Shown here piece by piece: positions 8,209 to 14,901 of a DNA stretch of 22,589 nt. Under the pieces are notes generated by a model, which was not told where the DNA came from, ran no database searches, and saw only the letters and a program-made list of their open reading frames with translations. Numbering within the stretch: the stretch's first letter is position 1; every line of letters starts with the position of its first letter. The position numbers and the translations under genes are program-made. Source of the stretch: Chloroflexota bacterium (GTDB taxonomy: Bacteria; Chloroflexota; Dehalococcoidia; Lucifugimonadales; VGZR01). The stretch covers positions 1 to 22,589 of the forward strand of contig JAQBWG010000004.1 of assembly GCA_027625225.1 (NCBI GenBank). Direction: 5' to 3'.

Positions 8209-8925
8209 GTGCCCAGACCTGATGGACGTGCTCCAGATCAACTCAGGCCGGTAACTATGACGCTCGGCGCTCAGAGATTTGCCGAGGGGTCGGTGCTGAT
8301 TGAAACCGGCCATACGCGTGTACTGTGCGCGGTGAGCGTGGAGGAGTCTGTGCCGTCGTTCCTTCGCGGAGCCGGAAAGGGCTGGATTACAGCCGAATAC
8401 TCGATGCTTCCCCGCTCGACCCTTACCCGGACGTCCCGGGAACGGGATAAGGTGAAAGGACGCACGCATGAGATTCAGCGGCTGATAGGCCGATCTATCC
8501 GTGCGGTGACTGACCTTGGAGCGCTGGGCGAACGGACGCTTACCATTGATTGCGATGTGCTTCAGGCCGACGGAGGGACGCGCACGGCAGCGGTGACAGG
8601 TGCGTACGTGGCGGTGTGCCAGGCAGTCAAAACACTGCAGGACAGGAAGCTGCTAGGCGATTCTCCGCTAAAGTCTGCTGTGGCCGCAACGAGCGTGGGG
8701 ATTTTAGATGGAAAGACGATTCTCGACCTGTGTTATGAGGAAGATTTCAGAGCCGAGGCCGACTTCAATTTGGTAATGACCGATAAGGGAACGTTCGTCG
8801 AGGTACAGGGTACGGGCGAAGAGGCGACGTTTTCGAAAGAACAGTTCACCGAGGTGATCACACTTGCCGAGAAGGGCATAGGTGAGTTGCTAGCTGCGCA
8901 GAAAACAGCCATCGAACAACTTTAG
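8209..8925 (+). CDS. rph: Ribonuclease PH (tRNA nucleotidyltransferase)
   Basis: RNase PH is a phosphate-dependent 3'-to-5' exoribonuclease that trims tRNA 3' ends; it forms a hexameric ring. The 238-residue protein matches the family in length and motifs: RPDGRAPDQLRPVTM at the N-terminus, GWITAEYSMLPRST near 64–77, the RNA-binding RSIRAVTDLGALGERT region, the phosphate-binding GGTRTAAVTGAYVA near 125, and the acidic C-terminal active-site segment ILDGKTILDLCYEEDFRAE. The GTG start is chosen because the family begins exactly there and AGGTG lies seven bases upstream. Its stop codon overlaps the stop of the convergent small gene on the other strand. Confidence 0.96.
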   Translation: MPRPDGRAPDQLRPVTMTLGAQRFAEGSVLIETGHTRVLCAVSVEESVPSFLRGAGKGWITAEYSMLPRSTLTRTSRERDKVKGRTHEIQRLIGRSIRAVTDLGALGERTLTIDCDVLQADGGTRTAAVTGAYVAVCQAVKTLQDRKLLGDSPLKSAVAATSVGILDGKTILDLCYEEDFRAEADFNLVMTDKGTFVEVQGTGEEATFSKEQFTEVITLAEKGIGELLAAQKTAIEQL

Positions 8926-9119
8926 TAGGGCGTTGGATATCCGGCGATAGGTTCGGTCATGGGTATGGGGTCTTGCCGAAGCGCCCAGATATAGTCGGCA
9001 GTTTCTGCGATAGTCTTTTGTGCAGATTGGGCACGTTCCGGCCCCCATAGGAGTCGGGCACGCAGTGTGAGCGCTTTTAGGAGGTCTTCCTTTGAAGCTT
9101 TGGGGTTAATGTCGGACAT
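8922..9119 (-). CDS. Small protein of unknown function, 65 residues
   Basis: I do not recognise this gene firmly. The protein is soluble, helical-looking and mildly charged, with a hydrophobic/aromatic middle (TADYIWALRQ) and a Pro-rich end (DPIPMTEPIAGYPTPY). The pattern of helices ending in P-x-P...EP...YP loosely recalls AtzG-like (DUF4089) small subunits that accompany amidases, but no amidase is next to it, so this is only a guess. Support for a real gene: a TTGACA-containing promoter-like sequence is correctly placed and oriented upstream, and the stop overlaps rph's stop exactly, as in other gene pairs here. Against it: no clear ribosome binding site precedes the ATG. Confidence 0.55.
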   Translation of the reverse strand: MSDINPKASKEDLLKALTLRARLLWGPERAQSAQKTIAETADYIWALRQDPIPMTEPIAGYPTPY

Positions 9120-9154
9120 AGAAATTCACGTCGTGTGTGCTTGAAATCAGGGTC

Positions 9155-9177
9155 AGCCTAGAGAAAACTACTAGGCT
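9155..9177. repeat. Perfect 7-bp inverted repeat (AGCCTAG / CTAGGCT)
   Basis: AGCCTAG (9155–9161) and CTAGGCT (9171–9177) are separated by nine A-rich bases. No T-run follows on either strand, so it does not look like a terminator. Its place on a promoter-like sequence suggests an operator, which is inference only. Confidence 0.5.
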
Positions 9178-9183
9178 TGTCAA
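9155..9183 (-). promoter_or_regulatory. Promoter-like sequence for the 65-residue gene, overlapped by an inverted repeat
   Basis: On the minus strand a perfect TTGACA (9178–9183), a 17-base spacer and a weak TAGGCT -10 box (9155–9160; matches consensus at three positions). The predicted start near 9148 leaves a leader of about 29 bases. The spacer and -10 box are covered by the inverted repeat described separately, a layout typical of repressor-controlled promoters. The weak -10 box keeps confidence modest. Confidence 0.4.
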
Positions 9184-9227
9184 TGGATGCCTTGGTGGCC
9201 GGAACTGTTGCGGCAAGAGAGCCTTCA

Positions 9228-9256
9228 TTGACCGCTTCTAGCCGAGACGATATAAT
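9228..9256 (+). promoter_or_regulatory. Strong sigma-70-type promoter of the rpmH–rnpA–yidD… operon
   Basis: TTGACC (9228–9233), a 17-base spacer and a perfect TATAAT (9251–9256). The predicted start is near 9263, giving a leader of about 20 bases with GGAGAT at 9271–9276 before the rpmH ATG. It probably drives much of the ten-gene run that follows. Confidence 0.8.
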
Positions 9257-9282
9257 TTTTCAGGTTTAATGGAGATAGAGCG

Positions 9283-9420
9283 ATGCCAAAGAGAACATAT
9301 CAGCCTAAAAAACGCCGCCGCGCCCGAGTGCATGGCTTTCGAGCGAGAATGAGCACCCGTGGCGGCCGCAACGTTATCAAACGCCGACAGTTCAAGGGGC
9401 GCTATAGGCTTACTGTCTGA
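9283..9420 (+). CDS. rpmH: 50S ribosomal protein L34
   Basis: L34 is a small, very basic protein of the large ribosomal subunit. The 45-residue product begins MPKRTYQPKKRRRARVHGF and continues with RARMSTRGGRNVIKRR, the classic L34 pattern; only the extreme C-terminus (FKGRYRLTV) is loosely conserved. The start has GGAG eight bases upstream. It leads the operon and is 26 bases from rnpA, the order found in most bacteria. The gap to rnpA contains a short GGCC-GAGA-GGCC hairpin without a T-run. Confidence 0.97.
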   Translation: MPKRTYQPKKRRRARVHGFRARMSTRGGRNVIKRRQFKGRYRLTV

Positions 9421-9446
9421 CGTCCCGGGCCGAGAGGCCGCATCCT

Positions 9447-9773
9447 ATGCGTAAAGAGCAGCGTCTCAAACGGGCTGCGGATTTTTCGATAGTGTTAGGA
9501 CGAGGACGACGGTGGTCAGACAAATTGCTGGTTGCCGCCGTTCACTCTAATGGCCTTGAGTCCACTCGATTCGGCTTTTCGATAAGCAAACGTGTCGGCT
9601 CGGCGGTAGTGCGGGACAGGCTCAAGCGTAGATTGCGGGAGGTTGTGACAGGGATGAACCTAAAGGCCGGTTCAGACGTTGTCATTATCGCTAGAAAGGG
9701 CTCAGGCGATGCAGGCTTTCGGCAACTTTTTGAATCTGCGACGTCACTTTTGGCCCGCGCAAGTGTGGTGTAA
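9447..9773 (+). CDS. rnpA: Ribonuclease P protein component
   Basis: RnpA binds the catalytic RNase P RNA and helps process the 5' ends of tRNA precursors. The 108-residue protein shows the family signature: an N-terminal LKRAADFSIVLGRGRRW, the FGFSISKRVGSAVVR beta strand/helix and the basic helix RDRLKRRLREV, then a DVVIIARKGSG strand. In the hallmark RNR motif the Asn is replaced by Asp (RDR). It lies between rpmH and yidD as expected. Confidence 0.93.
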   Translation: MRKEQRLKRAADFSIVLGRGRRWSDKLLVAAVHSNGLESTRFGFSISKRVGSAVVRDRLKRRLREVVTGMNLKAGSDVVIIARKGSGDAGFRQLFESATSLLARASVV

Positions 9774-9818
9774 AGCAACGCTGGCCGCACGTCGGGCGTT
9801 AATGACAAGTAAGGCTTT

Positions 9819-10028
9819 ATGAAGACTCTTGCGCTTGGAGCAATCCGGTTGTATCAGCTCACTGTTTCGCCATATCTGCGAGGCGCATGTCGGCATTACC
9901 CAAGTTGCTCTCACTATACATACGAGGCCATATCAAAACATGGTGTGCTGAAGGGGATAAAGATGGGTCTGGGACGGCTCGGTCGATGCAGGCCGTTCGG
10001 AAGTCGGGGATACGATCCTGTTCCTTAG
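9819..10028 (+). CDS. yidD: Membrane protein insertion efficiency factor YidD
   Basis: YidD is a small peripheral inner-membrane protein that helps YidC-dependent insertion. The 69-residue product has the full family signature: an amphipathic N-terminal helix (GAIRLYQLTVSPYL), then CRHYPSCSHYTYEAISKHG with its conserved cysteines, then GLGRLGRCRPFGSRGYDPVP at the C-terminus. It starts 45 bases after rnpA. Between it and yidC a PQQ-repeat lipoprotein gene is inserted. Confidence 0.95.
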   Translation: MKTLALGAIRLYQLTVSPYLRGACRHYPSCSHYTYEAISKHGVLKGIKMGLGRLGRCRPFGSRGYDPVP

Positions 10029-10151
10029 CCGAATATATTGCTTGCTAAGAGGATTTGCATAGTATAGCGAACTTGAACAACCGATTTTAGAAACTCCGTA
10101 TACCTTTGATTCGATGGGTACGGCAACAGTGAAAGGCGGATATCAATTCCT

Positions 10152-11342
10152 TTGGTTCGATCAACACTCCATCCCAGTCTTTGGGTATTACTCTTAGGTC
10201 TTGTACTCGTCGCGGCGTGCGCTCCCGGAGTGGCTCGGCCCCGGGGCTGGGCGAGCGGCGTCGTTCATGAAGGCGTGCTTTACAAAGGCACAACTGATGG
10301 CCGTCTCGTAGCAATCAATTCTACTAACGGTAAGCCTATTGCTCGTTTTGAATTGGACGGCGGTGAGAGTAAGGACAAGAATGATAAGCGGGCAGTTTAT
10401 GGTAATCCCGTATTCTATGATGGAGCAATATATGTCAGTGGATATGATGGGTATCTCTATTCCCTTGCTCAAGTAACTTCGACCAATTCAAGTACGGTAC
10501 TGTCCAAAAACTGGGGGAAACCCGTGGGGGAAACATCCGAACTTGTCGGCGGCCCCGCCGTCGCTGATGGCATCGTGGTGGTCGGCTCCTCCGATGGGAA
10601 TGTGTATGCGTTTGATGTAGAGACGCAAGAGGAGTTGTGGCAGTACGAGACAGGGAACAAAATTTGGGCGACTCCAACGGTTCAGGACGATGTTGTATAT
10701 ATCGGCTCTCTAGATAAGTACCTCTATGCACTTAAGCTGACAGGCTCCGACGAAGAGGTTGGCGAAAGGCTATTGTGGCGCTTCAAAACTGAAGGCGCTA
10801 TTTCGGCAAAACCCGTGGTTGTAAACAACCACGTGTACTTCGGTTCGTTCGATAGCAATTTTTATGCGGTGGATATAGCTACAGGCAATCAGGTTTGGCG
10901 ATTCGAAGGGGCAGGAAATTGGTATTGGGCAGAGGCGGTTGTCAGCGGCGATGCTATTTACGTGCCTTCGATGGATAGCAAGCTCTATGCCTTGGATGTC
11001 AATACCGGTGCCGAGAAATGGATGCTGGAAACTGAAGGGGCTATCACAGGCAAGGCGGCTCTTGTAAGTGGCCGAATAGTGGTTGGTTCGGATGACCAGA
11101 ACCTGTACATCGCTAACCCGTTGGATGGAGGCGATGTCGAGATATGCCGAATCCGGGAGCGTTTACGGTCGGATTTGGTGACCGAAGGTGACATGGTATA
11201 CATCAGTACCTGGGATCACGCTGTTGTTGCGGTCGAAATAAACCAGCGTGGAGATCCCAAGAGTTTGTGGCGGCACATCACGAACAAAGGTGACGACTGG
11301 ATAGAGAAATGGGAAGACGAGAAGGGTCAGAACCTTTGTTAG
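10152..11342 (+). CDS. PQQ-type beta-propeller lipoprotein, BamB-like
   Basis: Predicted secreted lipoprotein of 396 residues. The N-terminus is a lipoprotein signal peptide: hydrophobic LLLGLVLVAAC with a lipobox ending at Cys23. After it I count eight PQQ-like blades, each with a G-x-(I/V)-Y-x-(G/S)-S-x-D-x-x-(L/F)-Y-A-(L/V)-D and usually a closing Trp, e.g. VVVGSSDGNVYAFDVETQEELW and IYVPSMDSKLYALDVNTGAEKW. BamB of Gram-negative outer-membrane assembly is also an eight-blade lipoprotein; that likeness is structural, not proof of the same role. Dehydrogenase function is unlikely because no heme or quinone-enzyme motifs are seen. The start is TTG: the frame is closed by a TGA at 10107, with no in-frame ATG or GTG between, and AGGCGG lies about 12 bases upstream. 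Its place between yidD and yidC suggests a link to membrane or envelope protein assembly. Confidence 0.85.
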   Translation: MVRSTLHPSLWVLLLGLVLVAACAPGVARPRGWASGVVHEGVLYKGTTDGRLVAINSTNGKPIARFELDGGESKDKNDKRAVYGNPVFYDGAIYVSGYDGYLYSLAQVTSTNSSTVLSKNWGKPVGETSELVGGPAVADGIVVVGSSDGNVYAFDVETQEELWQYETGNKIWATPTVQDDVVYIGSLDKYLYALKLTGSDEEVGERLLWRFKTEGAISAKPVVVNNHVYFGSFDSNFYAVDIATGNQVWRFEGAGNWYWAEAVVSGDAIYVPSMDSKLYALDVNTGAEKWMLETEGAITGKAALVSGRIVVGSDDQNLYIANPLDGGDVEICRIRERLRSDLVTEGDMVYISTWDHAVVAVEINQRGDPKSLWRHITNKGDDWIEKWEDEKGQNLC

Positions 11343-11352
11343 AGACGTACAA

Positions 11353-12291
11353 ATGGAATTTATAGGCGACATTTGGATAACGCTACTGCTCCGGCCCATG
11401 ATAAATGCGCTGGTGTTGCTGTATAGCGTTTTCTTTAGCAACTTCGGCATCAGCATTATCGTATTCACTATCATCATTCGTGTCCTCATGTGGCCGCTTA
11501 CTGTCAAACAAGCTCGATTCACCAAGCGAATGGCCGATTTACAACCTCGGCTGCAGGCGGTTCAAAAGAAGTACGCCAACGATAAACAGAAGGCGTCGCA
11601 GGAAACGATGAAGGTTTATCGGGAAGCCGGATTCAATCCGCTTGGCTGTCTTGGACCGGTGCTCATCCAGTTTCCGATATGGATAGGTCTGTACCAGGCC
11701 ATCATCAAAACTCTGCCTACTACGCCTGACAGCCTTGCAGACCTGTCTCGATTTCTGTATTCCTGGGCCTCGCCAATCGTACACGAGGTCATTCCGCTTT
11801 CGAATAACTTCCTTGGAGTTAACTTAGCCCAGAATTCGAGTGCGTATCCCATACCGGCGAACCTCGTCCTTCCAGTGGCCGTGGGTATCTCTATGTTCCT
11901 GATGCAGAAAATGAGCATGACGCCGTCGGCATCGCCCAGCCAGGACTCCACGAATCGCATGATGCTATGGATGATGCCGGTCATGTTCGGCTTCTTCACT
12001 TTGCAATTCCCAACCGGGCTCGCTATTTACTGGATAGTTTCAAACATCATTGGCATCATCATGCAAGGTTTCATCACCGGTTGGAAGCCTCTTACAACAA
12101 TGTTTGTACGGACGGCTTCAGTTCCCGCCACCACGCCAGCCCTAAAGGTCTCTGACCAGGAGGTTATTACACCCAATGGACAATCCGATGAACATGATCG
12201 AGACGACAGCAAAGACGGTGGACGAAGCAATCGAGCTAGCGCTAAGGGAGCTCAACGCAGAGCGCGCCGAAGTCGAAATAGACGTACTTAG
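11353..12291 (+). CDS. yidC: Membrane protein insertase YidC/Oxa1
   Basis: YidC inserts and folds inner-membrane proteins, alone or with the Sec translocon. The 312-residue protein is of the short, Gram-positive/Oxa1 type without the large periplasmic domain. The first core helix contains the conserved functional Arg (R43, in FTIIIRVLMWPLT). Next come a cytoplasmic coiled hairpin (about 55–90), NPLGCLGPVLIQFPIWIGLYQAI, and the later helices ending with GLAIYWIVSNIIGIIMQ. The tail after about residue 245 is polar and ends very basic (GAQRRARRSRNRR), as in YidC proteins whose tails contact the ribosome. The last 38 codons overlap the start of jag in another frame. It is 10 bases after the PQQ lipoprotein gene. 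Confidence 0.95.
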   Translation: MEFIGDIWITLLLRPMINALVLLYSVFFSNFGISIIVFTIIIRVLMWPLTVKQARFTKRMADLQPRLQAVQKKYANDKQKASQETMKVYREAGFNPLGCLGPVLIQFPIWIGLYQAIIKTLPTTPDSLADLSRFLYSWASPIVHEVIPLSNNFLGVNLAQNSSAYPIPANLVLPVAVGISMFLMQKMSMTPSASPSQDSTNRMMLWMMPVMFGFFTLQFPTGLAIYWIVSNIIGIIMQGFITGWKPLTTMFVRTASVPATTPALKVSDQEVITPNGQSDEHDRDDSKDGGRSNRASAKGAQRRARRSRNRRT

Positions 12292-12916
12292 CCGTGGAAA
12301 ATCGGGCATATTAGGACTTGGCGGAGAACCGGCCAAGGTCAGGGTTACCAAGCTCGATTCGGCAAACGAAGTCATCACGATAGCATCCGAGATTCTCGAC
12401 CGGCTCCTTTTGTTGACCGGAGTGGAGGCGCAAGCTGTGCTAAAGCAGGCGCAATCGGAAGATGCCGGAGGCCCGGTGTTCAACGTAGATGGTGATGACT
12501 CAGGGTTGCTCATCGGTCGCAAAGGCGAGACGCTCCGTTCCCTTCAGTTCATGGTCAATTTCCTGACCAGTGTAAGGACTGATGAGAGGCCCAACATCGT
12601 CGTCGACGTCGCTGGCTACCAGGAGCGTCGAAACCGCTCGCTTACTGCACTCGCCCGGAACGTCGCCCAGCGCGTCGCGAACACCGGAAGGTCGGTAACT
12701 CTTGAACCGATGGCGCCTAACGAACGCCGTATCGTGCACCTAGCGCTGGCCGAAAACTCGAACGTGGTCACCGAAAGCACGGGTGTCGGACCGAGCCGAC
12801 AGGTCGTCGTTCGTCCCAAGCATGAGGGTCAGCGAGCGCCTTCCGGTCGTCCACCGCGTTATTCGGGCAGGAAGCGCGAGGATGAGCCAGGAAGTCTGGA
12901 TACACCAGAAGAATAG
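12176..12916 (+). CDS. khpB: RNA-binding protein Jag/KhpB (Jag_N–KH–R3H)
   Basis: Jag/KhpB is a cytoplasmic RNA-binding protein usually encoded beside yidC. The 246-residue product has a Jag_N domain (about 7–58, including KTVDEAIELALRELN and SRGKSGILGLGGEPAKV), a KH domain with the GxxG loop (LLIGRKGETLRSLQ, about 112–125) and an R3H domain (APNERRIVHLAL, showing R-x-x-x-H), then a basic, disordered tail. The ATG is 12 bases after AGGAGG (12158–12163), a long spacing; Met5/Met7 or so (12188, 12194) are alternatives but sit even further away. The N-terminal third of Jag_N is coded inside the end of yidC. Confidence 0.93.
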   Translation: MDNPMNMIETTAKTVDEAIELALRELNAERAEVEIDVLSRGKSGILGLGGEPAKVRVTKLDSANEVITIASEILDRLLLLTGVEAQAVLKQAQSEDAGGPVFNVDGDDSGLLIGRKGETLRSLQFMVNFLTSVRTDERPNIVVDVAGYQERRNRSLTALARNVAQRVANTGRSVTLEPMAPNERRIVHLALAENSNVVTESTGVGPSRQVVVRPKHEGQRAPSGRPPRYSGRKREDEPGSLDTPEE

Positions 12917-12922
12917 TCTGTT

Positions 12923-13660
12923 ATGAGTAGTGGCTCCGTCGGACTGTCTGTCAGTGACCATGTGGCGACACTCAGCTTTTCGATTGCCTCAGATAGAGAA
13001 CTTGACGAGCACGTTGCGGCAGACTTCCGCGAAGCGACTATCTCAATAAGTGAGGATGACGCTGTACGCGTTGTTGTGGTGGCCGGGCTGTCCGACTTAT
13101 CTCACACAGAGACTCCGACACCCGTTCGAACACTTATCAAATTGGCTGACTGCGTCGCCGGGATACCGAAACCGGTTATCGCTACCATCGGTGGCGACGC
13201 CATGAACCAAGCTTTGGAGTTAGCCCTCGCCTGCGACATCCGTGTAGCATCGGAAGCCTCGCGTTTCGGCTTCACCTATCTCACACACGGGCAGCTACCG
13301 TCGAATGGCGCAACACAGCGTCTTCCACGTATCATCGGTCAGCCCCGCGCACTGGAAATGCTCCTCACATCCCGTGTTCTGCACGCAAGCGAAGCGGTGC
13401 GTATAGGCTTGGTTCACGAAGCGCATCCCGAACGCCAGGTCGACGAAAGGGTGAGACAGCTCGCAAAGATTATCGCTGAACTGGCTCCTGTAGCTGCACA
13501 ATACCTGAAAGAAGCGATACTCAAAGGCTCAGACATGACATTAGAGCAGGGGATGCGTCTTGAAGCCGACCTGAGTATCCTATTGCAAGGCACCAGTGAC
13601 CGTGCCGAAGGACTAATGGCCTTCGAAAAAAAACGGGAACCCGGATTTACAGGGAACTAA
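12923..13660 (+). CDS. Crotonase-fold protein, divergent active site
   Basis: The 245-residue protein aligns along its length with enoyl-CoA hydratases: GIPKPVIATIGG, ALELALACDIRVASEASRFGF, ATQRLPRIIGQPRALEMLLTSR and a C-terminal helix region. The first catalytic Glu of hydratases is kept (ALELAL), but the second is replaced (FGFTYLTHG where FGxPE is expected), the glycine-rich oxyanion segment is changed (GDAMNQALE), and the N-terminal SAGADL-type oxyanion loop is absent (LSDLSHTETP). Standard hydratase activity is therefore unlikely; it may be another crotonase reaction, a partner subunit, or an inactive paralog. It follows jag by six bases and precedes the pyrophosphatase by four, so it is co-transcribed with them. 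Confidence 0.75.
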   Translation: MSSGSVGLSVSDHVATLSFSIASDRELDEHVAADFREATISISEDDAVRVVVVAGLSDLSHTETPTPVRTLIKLADCVAGIPKPVIATIGGDAMNQALELALACDIRVASEASRFGFTYLTHGQLPSNGATQRLPRIIGQPRALEMLLTSRVLHASEAVRIGLVHEAHPERQVDERVRQLAKIIAELAPVAAQYLKEAILKGSDMTLEQGMRLEADLSILLQGTSDRAEGLMAFEKKREPGFTGN

Positions 13661-13664
13661 AACC

Positions 13665-14171
13665 GTGGCAAAAAAAAGCGACAACATTACCGTTGATGTG
13701 ATGATTGAGATTCCTAAAGGGAGTCGCAATAAGTACGAATACGACAAAAAACAAAAGGTCATTCGATTCGATCGGATGCTCTTCTCGGCCGTTCATTACC
13801 CCAGCGACTACGGTTTTATAATGGACACCTTGGGGTTGGATGAAGATCCGCTCGATGCTCTCGTACTGGTGTGGGAGCCTACCTTTCCCGGCTGCGTCAT
13901 CGAGGTAAAGCCCGTGGGCTTGTTCAAGATGTGGGACGAGAAGGGTTCGGATGAGAAAATACTTTGTATCCCGATTGGCGACCCCCTATGGAACCATATC
14001 AAGAGCCTGAAGGACGTTCCGCCGCATCTCTTGAAAGAGATAGGGCACTTTTTTGCCATTTACAAAGAACTTGAAGAAAAAAAGACGGGTGTCGAAGGCT
14101 GGGCTGACCGTGACGAAGCCTTGAAGACGATTCGTGAAGCCCAGGAAAGATACAAGGCAGAACCTCGTTAG
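13665..14171 (+). CDS. ppa: Inorganic pyrophosphatase (soluble, family I)
   Basis: Hydrolyses pyrophosphate to two phosphates, pulling forward reactions that release PPi. The 168-residue protein carries the family I signature: IEIPKGSRNKYEYD (about 16–29), VHYPSDYGFIMDT and the metal-binding DEDPLDALV (D-x-D-P-x-D, about 60–68), with further acidic and Lys residues downstream (GDPLWNHI, PPHLLKEIGHFF). The start is GTG, four bases after the previous stop; AGGG lies about 13 bases before it, so coupling to the upstream gene is likely. The next gene begins one base after its stop. Lying with an AMP-forming CoA ligase, it may remove that enzyme's PPi. Confidence 0.93.
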   Translation: MAKKSDNITVDVMIEIPKGSRNKYEYDKKQKVIRFDRMLFSAVHYPSDYGFIMDTLGLDEDPLDALVLVWEPTFPGCVIEVKPVGLFKMWDEKGSDEKILCIPIGDPLWNHIKSLKDVPPHLLKEIGHFFAIYKELEEKKTGVEGWADRDEALKTIREAQERYKAEPR

Positions 14172-14172
14172 T

Positions 14173-14901
14173 ATGTTGTTCGAGACGGTTCGATATGAAA
14201 AAAAAGGTAACGTCGCTTACATAGAGTTGCATCGCCCCGAAGTCATTAATGTGCTGAACGTCCAGATGCGCGACGAACTCTTCGAAGTACTCGAAGCCGT
14301 CCGTGATGACCCCGACGTTCGTGTTTTAGTGCTCAGTGGCGCGGGAGACCGCGGCTTCTGTGCAGGTGCCGACCTTACTGAATTCGGCACGACCCCTTCG
14401 CAGGCCGCTGCCCGTCGCGTGCGCTGGGAGCGCGATTTGTGGGGATTGCTGCATTCGCTGCGTAAGCCCATCATCGCAGCGCTGCACGGCTACGTCATTG
14501 GTACCGGCCTGGAGGTGGCCTGCTTGTGCGACATCCGCATCGCTTCCGCCGATGCACAGTTCGGCATGCCGGAACTCGCGCTCGGCCTTATCCCCGGCGC
14601 AGGCGGCAGCCAAACGATTCGCCGCACAGTCGGCATCCCCCAATCGTTCGACATATTCTTTTCGCGTACGGAGAAGCGTTTGAGTGCTGACGAATCGCTT
14701 GAGGCTGGACTGGTTCACCGTGTTGCCAACCGCTCCGGCCTCCTGGACGAGGCCGAAAAGTTGGCGAATATCCTTGCTGCTTTAGACCCACAGGTGGTCT
14801 CCGCGACGAAAACGGCAGTCTTGGACGGGATGGATATGGCTCTCGAAGCGGGACTTGCCTTGGAAGATAGGCTGGCACGACAGCTACGGGGAGCCGCATG
14901 A
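14173..14901 (+). CDS. Enoyl-CoA hydratase/isomerase family protein
   Basis: A 242-residue crotonase with all active-site elements: the first oxyanion segment FCAGADLTEFG (about 62–72), HGYVIGTGLEVACLCDIRIAS with the first catalytic Glu, FGMPELALGLIPGAGGSQTIRR with the second Glu, and a C-terminal helical domain. It most likely hydrates 2-enoyl-CoA in a beta-oxidation-like route; the exact substrate cannot be read from sequence. The ATG at 14173 is chosen rather than an in-frame GTG at 14134 inside ppa, because the protein then starts MLFETVRYEKKGNVAYIEL, right where the family begins. Start is one base after the ppa stop, indicating coupling. Its stop overlaps the ATG of the CoA ligase by four bases. 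Confidence 0.9.
   Translation: MLFETVRYEKKGNVAYIELHRPEVINVLNVQMRDELFEVLEAVRDDPDVRVLVLSGAGDRGFCAGADLTEFGTTPSQAAARRVRWERDLWGLLHSLRKPIIAALHGYVIGTGLEVACLCDIRIASADAQFGMPELALGLIPGAGGSQTIRRTVGIPQSFDIFFSRTEKRLSADESLEAGLVHRVANRSGLLDEAEKLANILAALDPQVVSATKTAVLDGMDMALEAGLALEDRLARQLRGAA

Noticed and set aside
9155..9177. Inverted repeat as an intrinsic terminator
   Set aside because: No T-run follows on either strand, and it lies upstream, not downstream, of both flanking genes.
10029..10151. Promoter for the PQQ lipoprotein (TTGAAC with TATACC, or TTGCTT with TATAGC)
   Set aside because: Spacers are about 20 and 19 bases and the boxes are poor; transcription from the rpmH promoter explains the gene. I see nothing else in this 123-base gap; a dif site was also looked for and not found.
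14134..14172. GTG at 14134 as start of the enoyl-CoA hydratase
   Set aside because: It would overlap ppa by 38 bases and add residues not found in the family; the ATG at 14173 fits better.
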